Assembly (NCBI RefSeq): GCF_004145845.1
Contig: NZ_SELP01000002.1
Span: forward strand, 558,001 to 622,000
Length of the DNA: 64,000 bases
Direction: 5' to 3'
Origin: Loktanella sp. IMCC34160
GTDB lineage: Bacteria > Pseudomonadota > Alphaproteobacteria > Rhodobacterales > Rhodobacteraceae
Numbering within the stretch: the stretch's first letter is position 1; each line of letters opens with the position of its first letter. The position numbers and the translations under genes are program-made. The notes under the pieces were generated by a model. That model was not told the DNA's origin. It did no database searches and worked only from the letters and a program-made list of their open reading frames with translations. Shown piece by piece: positions 59,065-64,000 of the stretch.

Positions 59065-60519
59065 CTACCCCTTGATATCGCGCCAACGGCGCCCGTCGCG
59101 GTGCATCAGCATCAGCGCGTCATCCGGCCCGGCGCTGCCCTGATCGTACAGCTTCGGCACGTCATTGCGGGCCTTCCAGCCTTCGATGATCGGATCGGTC
59201 CAGGCCCAGGCCGCCTCGACCTCGTCGCCGCGCATGAACAGGGTCTGATTGCCCCGGATCACATCCATGATCAGGCGTTCGTAGGCGTCGGTCACGTCCT
59301 CGGCCCCATCGCCAAGCGCATCGGCAAAGGACATGTCCAGCGGCACGTCGATCAGGCGCATTCCCCCCGGGCCCGGTTCCTTGATCGTCACCTGAAGGTC
59401 GATGCCTTCGTTGGGCTGCAGACGGATGGCCAGAATGTTGCGGTGCCGGGCCACGTCACCTTCGAAAATCGAATGGCCAAGGTCCTTGTAGACCACGGCG
59501 ATCTCGGACGACCGGGCGCGCATCTTCTTGCCCGTGCGCAGGTAGAACGGCACCCCGGCCCACCGCCAGTTGTTGATATGGCATTTCAGCGCCACGAAAC
59601 TTTCGGTGTGGGATTTCGGGTTTTCCGCGTCCAGCCGATAGCCCGGTTCATCCCCATCCGCATCATATTGCCCGCGCACGATGTGATGATAATCAACGGG
59701 CTGCAAGGCGCGGATAACCTTCAGCTTTTCATCGCGCACCGCATTCGCCTCGAACTGACTGGGCGGTTCCATCGCGATCAGGCACAGAAGCTGCATCAGG
59801 TGGTTTTGCACCATATCCCGCATCGCGCCCGACTTGTCGTAATAGGCGCCGCGGCCTTCGACACCGACGGTTTCCGACACGGTGATCTGGATGTGGTCGA
59901 TGTAGTGGTTGTTCCACAGCGGTTCGAACAAAACGTTACCAAAGCGGACCGCCATCAGGTTCTGGACGGTCTCTTTGCCAAGGTAGTGGTCGATCCGGTA
60001 GATTTGATCTTCGTTGAAATGCAGCGCCAGCGTGGCGTTCAGCGCCCGGGCGCTTTCCAGATCGCGGCCAAACGGCTTTTCGACAACGATCCGGCTTTTG
60101 GCATCGGCAATCTTGTGCAGATGCAGGCGTTCGGCCAGATCCCCGAACAACGACGGTGCAACCGAGAAATAGAAGGCCCGCACGACGTCGGCCCGCATCA
60201 GATCGCGCAGCTGTGCCCAGCCGCCTTCGCCCTTGGCGTCGATCGCGACATAGTGCAAGCGCCCCAGAAAGGCCTGTAATTGCTCGGTTTCCTTGGCTTC
60301 CGGGCCACCGAATTCGGCAATCGCTTCGCCGATCATGTCGCGGAACCCGGCGTCGTCCATCTGCGACCGGGCGGCCCCGATGATCCGTGACTCGGCCGGC
60401 ATCTGGCCGGACAGGAACCGCCGGAACAACCCGGGAAGGATCTTGCGCCGGGCCAGGTCGCCGGTGCCCCCGAAAATGACCAGGTCGAACGGATCGACCG
60501 GAATGACGCGCGAGACCAT
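59065..60519 (-). CDS. zwf: glucose-6-phosphate 1-dehydrogenase
   Basis: Oxidises glucose 6-phosphate to 6-phosphogluconolactone, yielding NADPH and feeding the pentose phosphate and Entner-Doudoroff routes. The cofactor motif FGGTGDLARRKILPGLF is near the N-terminus, the active site IYRIDHYLGKETVQN is in the middle and EKPFGRDLESARALN precedes it. The length is 484 residues from the ATG at 60519, which has AAAGGGAA upstream and fits the family. A perfect palindromic operator lies 60 bases upstream. It is the first gene of zwf-pgl-pgi. Confidence 0.96.
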   Translation of the reverse strand: MVSRVIPVDPFDLVIFGGTGDLARRKILPGLFRRFLSGQMPAESRIIGAARSQMDDAGFRDMIGEAIAEFGGPEAKETEQLQAFLGRLHYVAIDAKGEGGWAQLRDLMRADVVRAFYFSVAPSLFGDLAERLHLHKIADAKSRIVVEKPFGRDLESARALNATLALHFNEDQIYRIDHYLGKETVQNLMAVRFGNVLFEPLWNNHYIDHIQITVSETVGVEGRGAYYDKSGAMRDMVQNHLMQLLCLIAMEPPSQFEANAVRDEKLKVIRALQPVDYHHIVRGQYDADGDEPGYRLDAENPKSHTESFVALKCHINNWRWAGVPFYLRTGKKMRARSSEIAVVYKDLGHSIFEGDVARHRNILAIRLQPNEGIDLQVTIKEPGPGGMRLIDVPLDMSFADALGDGAEDVTDAYERLIMDVIRGNQTLFMRGDEVEAAWAWTDPIIEGWKARNDVPKLYDQGSAGPDDALMLMHRDGRRWRDIKG

Positions 60520-60578
60520 GGTGTTCCCTTTCGTCGCCGGGCGAAACATCGCCCCGTTTCAGACTTTGCGCCACATTC

Positions 60579-60592
60579 CGTTAGCGCTAACG
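60579..60592. promoter_or_regulatory. LacI-type palindromic operator upstream of zwf
   Basis: CGTTAGCGCTAACG is a perfect 14-bp palindrome, 60 bases before the zwf start. Its inner ten bases are identical to the site before glk. It is inferred to be the target of the LacI regulator at 38.6-39.7 kb. Confidence 0.75.
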
Positions 60593-60955
60593 CGGTCCTC
60601 ATACCGTGCTGCACCTGCAAAGTCCAGCGGTTCAACGCCCCTCATTTCCACCCTGCCAATCGCGCGGACACAGGCGTTTGCGCAGGCCACGGCGGTCTAT
60701 GACCAGACGGGCCAAAGGCCACCACCGGGATGTCATAGCAAAGTAATACCAGATTCGGTCAGCCCTTGTCGCTTGTCCCTCAATGGCCGAGATCACCCAG
60801 TTGAGAACGGCATACTCGGCGCGCAGAGGCATCGCGTGCTGGCATCCTTCTGACATCCGAGATGTGAGTATGTGAGCCAACCTGAACCTAAAGCAGGGCT
60901 TCATCCCTGCCCAGCCGGCAGTGGGGAGGCTCATCGGCCCCGAAATGGGCGCAGA
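60593..60955. other. 363-base gap between zwf and the HNH gene, unexplained
   Basis: Apart from the zwf promoter region, nothing firm is seen. A minus-strand frame (60632-60934) encodes residues such as DRIWYYFAMTSRWWPLARLV but has no credible start or family. It could be a decayed mobile fragment or a noncoding RNA region. Confidence 0.4.
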
Positions 60956-61540
60956 CTATGCCTCCAGTTCGGCATCCCAATAAAGATAATCGACCCAGCT
61001 TTCATGCAGGTAACCCGGCGGGAACTTCCGGCCCGAGTTGCGCAGTTCCTCTGCCCCCGGCTGGCGTGGCGGTTTGCGCAGGGACATGCCAGCCTGACGC
61101 AGGCTCTTCGATCCTTTGCGCAAGTTGCAGCGCGAACAGGCGGCGACAACGTTTTCCCAGCTTGTCACACCGCCGCGCGCGCGGGGGATCACATGGTCAA
61201 AGGTCAGATCGCCGGTACTGCCGCAGTATTGGCAGCAAAACCCGTCCCGCAGAAAAAGATTAAAGCGCGTGAAGGCCACGCGCTTTTGAGGTTTCACATA
61301 GTCTTTCAGGACAACGACAGACGGGATCCTGATGATGGTCGAGGGGCTTCGGACGACCTCGTCATATTCGGCGACGATGTCCACCCTGTCCAGCCAGGCG
61401 GCCTTGATCGCCTCTTGCCAGGGCCACAGGGACAACGGGTAGTAAGAGAGCGGCCGGTAATCCGCATTCAGCACCAGCGCCGGATGGTGTTTCAACGCTG
61501 CTGGGTCCCTGACGAACCCGGTCCTGAAGTCTCCGTCCAT
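60956..61540 (-). CDS. HNH endonuclease family protein
   Basis: A 194-residue protein with an HNH nuclease fold in its C-terminal half: CQYCGSTGDLTFDHVIPRARGG and NVVAACSRCNLRKGS, giving the zinc-ribbon CxxC pairs and the His-Asn-His region. The N-terminal part (ALVLNADYRPLSYYPLSLWPWQEAI) is that of the widespread chromosomal HNH group, not of a restriction enzyme. The start at 61540 is the family start; longer in-frame ATGs lie in the upstream gap. Substrate and role are unknown. Confidence 0.87.
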   Translation of the reverse strand: MDGDFRTGFVRDPAALKHHPALVLNADYRPLSYYPLSLWPWQEAIKAAWLDRVDIVAEYDEVVRSPSTIIRIPSVVVLKDYVKPQKRVAFTRFNLFLRDGFCCQYCGSTGDLTFDHVIPRARGGVTSWENVVAACSRCNLRKGSKSLRQAGMSLRKPPRQPGAEELRNSGRKFPPGYLHESWVDYLYWDAELEA

Positions 61541-61745
61541 CGGCAAAATCTCCCTCACCCTGTCTGCCTGCCTCGGCACCAGAGCGGGAGCGCCCCGCTC
61601 CTGCCTAATTGCCACTATATCTCGGACCGATGGGCAAGCAAGCCCTACATGTGGCTGAGAATCCCTTAGGATTGTCACAGGGTGATGACGTGGCTTCCCT
61701 CGGGCGATTTGCCGGTCTAGGACGGGACGACCGGAGGTTTTTGCC

Positions 61746-62081
61746 ATGCCCACACATTACATCTACCTGATCATCGCGATTGCTGCCGAAACAATCGGCA
61801 CATCGGCGCTTCAGGCCAGCCAGCAATTCACCCGGCTGTGGCCCTCGGTCATCGTGGTGGTGGCCTATGCGGTGTCCTTCTATCTGCTCGGCCTGACCCT
61901 GAAATACATGCCCGTGGGGATCATGTATGCCATGTGGTCTGGCCTTGGGATCGTGTTCATCGCGCTGATCGGCTGGCTCGCCTTCCGGCAATCACTGGAC
62001 ATGCCCGCGATCCTTGGGATCGGTCTGATCCTTGCCGGGATCGTCATTATTCAGCTTTTCTCGGACAGCGCCCGCCACTAG
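61746..62081 (+). CDS. small multidrug resistance (SMR/EmrE-like) transporter
   Basis: A 111-residue inner-membrane protein with four transmembrane helices. The proton/substrate-coupling glutamate is in helix 1 (IAIAAETIGTSALQAS, Glu15). Later motifs MPVGIMYAMWSGLGIVFIALIGW match SMR proteins that export cationic compounds or guanidinium. GGAGG lies 11 bases before the ATG. The stop overlaps the converging small gene by four bases. Confidence 0.92.
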   Translation: MPTHYIYLIIAIAAETIGTSALQASQQFTRLWPSVIVVVAYAVSFYLLGLTLKYMPVGIMYAMWSGLGIVFIALIGWLAFRQSLDMPAILGIGLILAGIVIIQLFSDSARH

Positions 62082-62284
62082 CGCCCGCGGGTGTGGGTCC
62101 GCTGATACAGGTCCGCCACGATCCGGCTGGCGGTCTTTTCGAACATGAACGGCAAAATAGCATGGACCGTGGCGGCAAAGGCCGCCGCGAACAGGCGCAG
62201 GGCAAAACCCGAGGCAAAGCGCGCGTGCTGGGCATAGGATTCGTCAACACTGCGGGGATGGTCGAGGAAGAGGCGGGTCAGCAT
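62078..62284 (-). CDS. DUF6356-like small protein
   Basis: A 68-residue protein, MLTRLFLDHPRSVDESYAQHARFA then LRLFAAAFAATVHAILPFMF, with one hydrophobic helix in the middle and a basic C-terminus. This fits the small family DUF6356. AAAGGA precedes the ATG at 62284. It converges on the SMR gene and is divergent from the Lrp regulator. Function is unknown. Confidence 0.8.
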   Translation of the reverse strand: MLTRLFLDHPRSVDESYAQHARFASGFALRLFAAAFAATVHAILPFMFEKTASRIVADLYQRTHTRGR

Positions 62285-62420
62285 GTCTGGTCCTTTCGCG
62301 GTCTGTCTTGCGGTGGTGGGTCGTCGTTGGGTCTGGATGCCATGGGTTGGATGGGCATTGCGCCCAAATCGAACCGTAAAACGCTTGCCGATTGTGATAA
62401 TTTCCCTCATTTTTGTTTCC

Positions 62421-62879
62421 ATGGTGGAAATTGACCAAATAGACCGCAAAATCCTGCGCGAACTGCAGCGTGACACGACCAGATCGTTGGACGAGGTTGC
62501 CGATCTTGTCGGCCTGTCGCGCAACGCGGTCTGGCGTCGGGTGCGCCTTCTGGAACAGGCGGGGGTCATCCGCGACCGGGTCGCCCTGCTGGACCCAGAG
62601 AAACTGGGCCTTGGTCTGACCGTCTTCGTGCAGGTCCGCACCAGCAGCCATGATCCCGACTGGCTGACCAAATTCGCCCGCGCGATGCGTGACACGCCCG
62701 AGGTTCTGGGCGCCTACCGGATGACCGGCGATCTGGATTACCTGATCCGCGCACGTGTCGGATCGGTGCAGGATTACGACCGGTTCTATCAACGGCTGAT
62801 CGCCCGGCTGCCGCTCTCGGATGTCTCGGCCAGCTTTGTGATGGAAGAGATCAAGGAAACAACCGAACTGCCGGTTTGA
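62421..62879 (+). CDS. Lrp/AsnC-family transcriptional regulator
   Basis: A 152-residue regulator with the HTH at the N-terminus (IDQIDRKILRELQRDTTRSLDEVADLVGLSRNAVWRRVRLLEQAGVI) and a RAM/ligand-binding domain after it (VLGAYRMTGDLDYLIRARV). The ATG at 62421 is chosen because it places the HTH at the start; a longer frame from 62283 has an implausible N-terminus. It probably responds to an amino acid. Confidence 0.92.
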   Translation: MVEIDQIDRKILRELQRDTTRSLDEVADLVGLSRNAVWRRVRLLEQAGVIRDRVALLDPEKLGLGLTVFVQVRTSSHDPDWLTKFARAMRDTPEVLGAYRMTGDLDYLIRARVGSVQDYDRFYQRLIARLPLSDVSASFVMEEIKETTELPV

Positions 62880-62955
62880 TCCGCGACGTTTGCTCTGGCC
62901 TTTGGGGGCTGTCCGGGCTATGGCCCCGCCAACCCGAAGATAAAGGCCCGTTCCA

Positions 62956-64000
<1,045 letters not shown>

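Noticed and set aside
60632-60934. 100-codon minus-strand frame between zwf and the HNH gene
   Set aside because: No Shine-Dalgarno, no family resemblance and odd composition; kept only as an unexplained gap.

Overview
The window is 64 kb of GC-rich chromosome from an alphaproteobacterium, very probably a member of the Rhodobacteraceae (Roseobacter/Rhodobacter group). The evidence is: a CckA-type hybrid kinase and a ChpT-type phosphotransferase; a LexA box of the alphaproteobacterial form GAAC-N7-GAAC in front of lexA; a TTAA-N7-TTAAC CtrA-type site in front of cckA; ornithine-lipid genes olsB/olsA; ribosomal protein L21 with a long C-terminal extension; and compact ATGA/GTGA gene overlaps. 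I see no rRNA, CRISPR array, intact insertion sequence or prophage. Most of the window is core chromosome.

Layout. 0-6.6 kb: a peptide/opine-type ABC importer (Tat-exported binding protein, two unusual permeases, one ATPase with two ABC domains). 6.6-14 kb: lytic transglycosylase, ssb, aroK-aroB, a small membrane protein and a secreted protein coupled to xerD, and a CorC/HlyC-type CBS protein. 14-18 kb: a nested palindromic repeat, trpC-moaC-moeA, and lexA with its SOS promoter. 18-24 kb: a class I aminotransferase divergent from an XRE regulator coupled to sdhE, then olsB-olsA, a DUF3553 protein and chpT. 22.7-31.5 kb (mostly minus strand): rplU-rpmA, three GNAT acetyltransferases, obgE-proB-proA, a lipoprotein, a DUF2059 protein, tRNA-Ser(CGA), a 27-residue membrane microprotein with its own terminator, and rlmE; ppx/gppA follows at 31.6 kb.

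32.9-35.3 kb: a one-carbon cassette (PF13769 protein, MTHFR-like protein, methyl-THF:corrinoid methyltransferase). A corrinoid-activating ferredoxin/ASKHA protein that could serve it lies at 46.8 kb. 35-41 kb: sulfatase, alpha-glucosidase, LacI-type regulator, glucokinase. The palindrome TTAGCGCTAA lies before glk and again before zwf (zwf-pgl-pgi, 56.7-60.5 kb). This suggests one regulon running from glucoside hydrolysis through glucose 6-phosphate into the 6-phosphogluconate branch. 40.7-46.7 kb: cckA, an RsmB-type methyltransferase, guaB and a membrane protein.

48.9-54.3 kb: the least explained functional unit. It is a five-gene minus-strand operon (flavin reductase, aldehyde dehydrogenase, luciferase-like monooxygenase, PF06684 protein, alpha/beta hydrolase) divergent from a LysR regulator. 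It looks like an oxidative catabolic pathway for an unidentified substrate and is my main candidate for an undescribed system. 54.3-64 kb: tRNA-Gly(CCC), a RidA protein, a DUF2235 hydrolase, the glucose-6-phosphate genes, an HNH nuclease, an SMR transporter, a small DUF6356 protein, an Lrp regulator and the 5' part of typA, which runs off the window.
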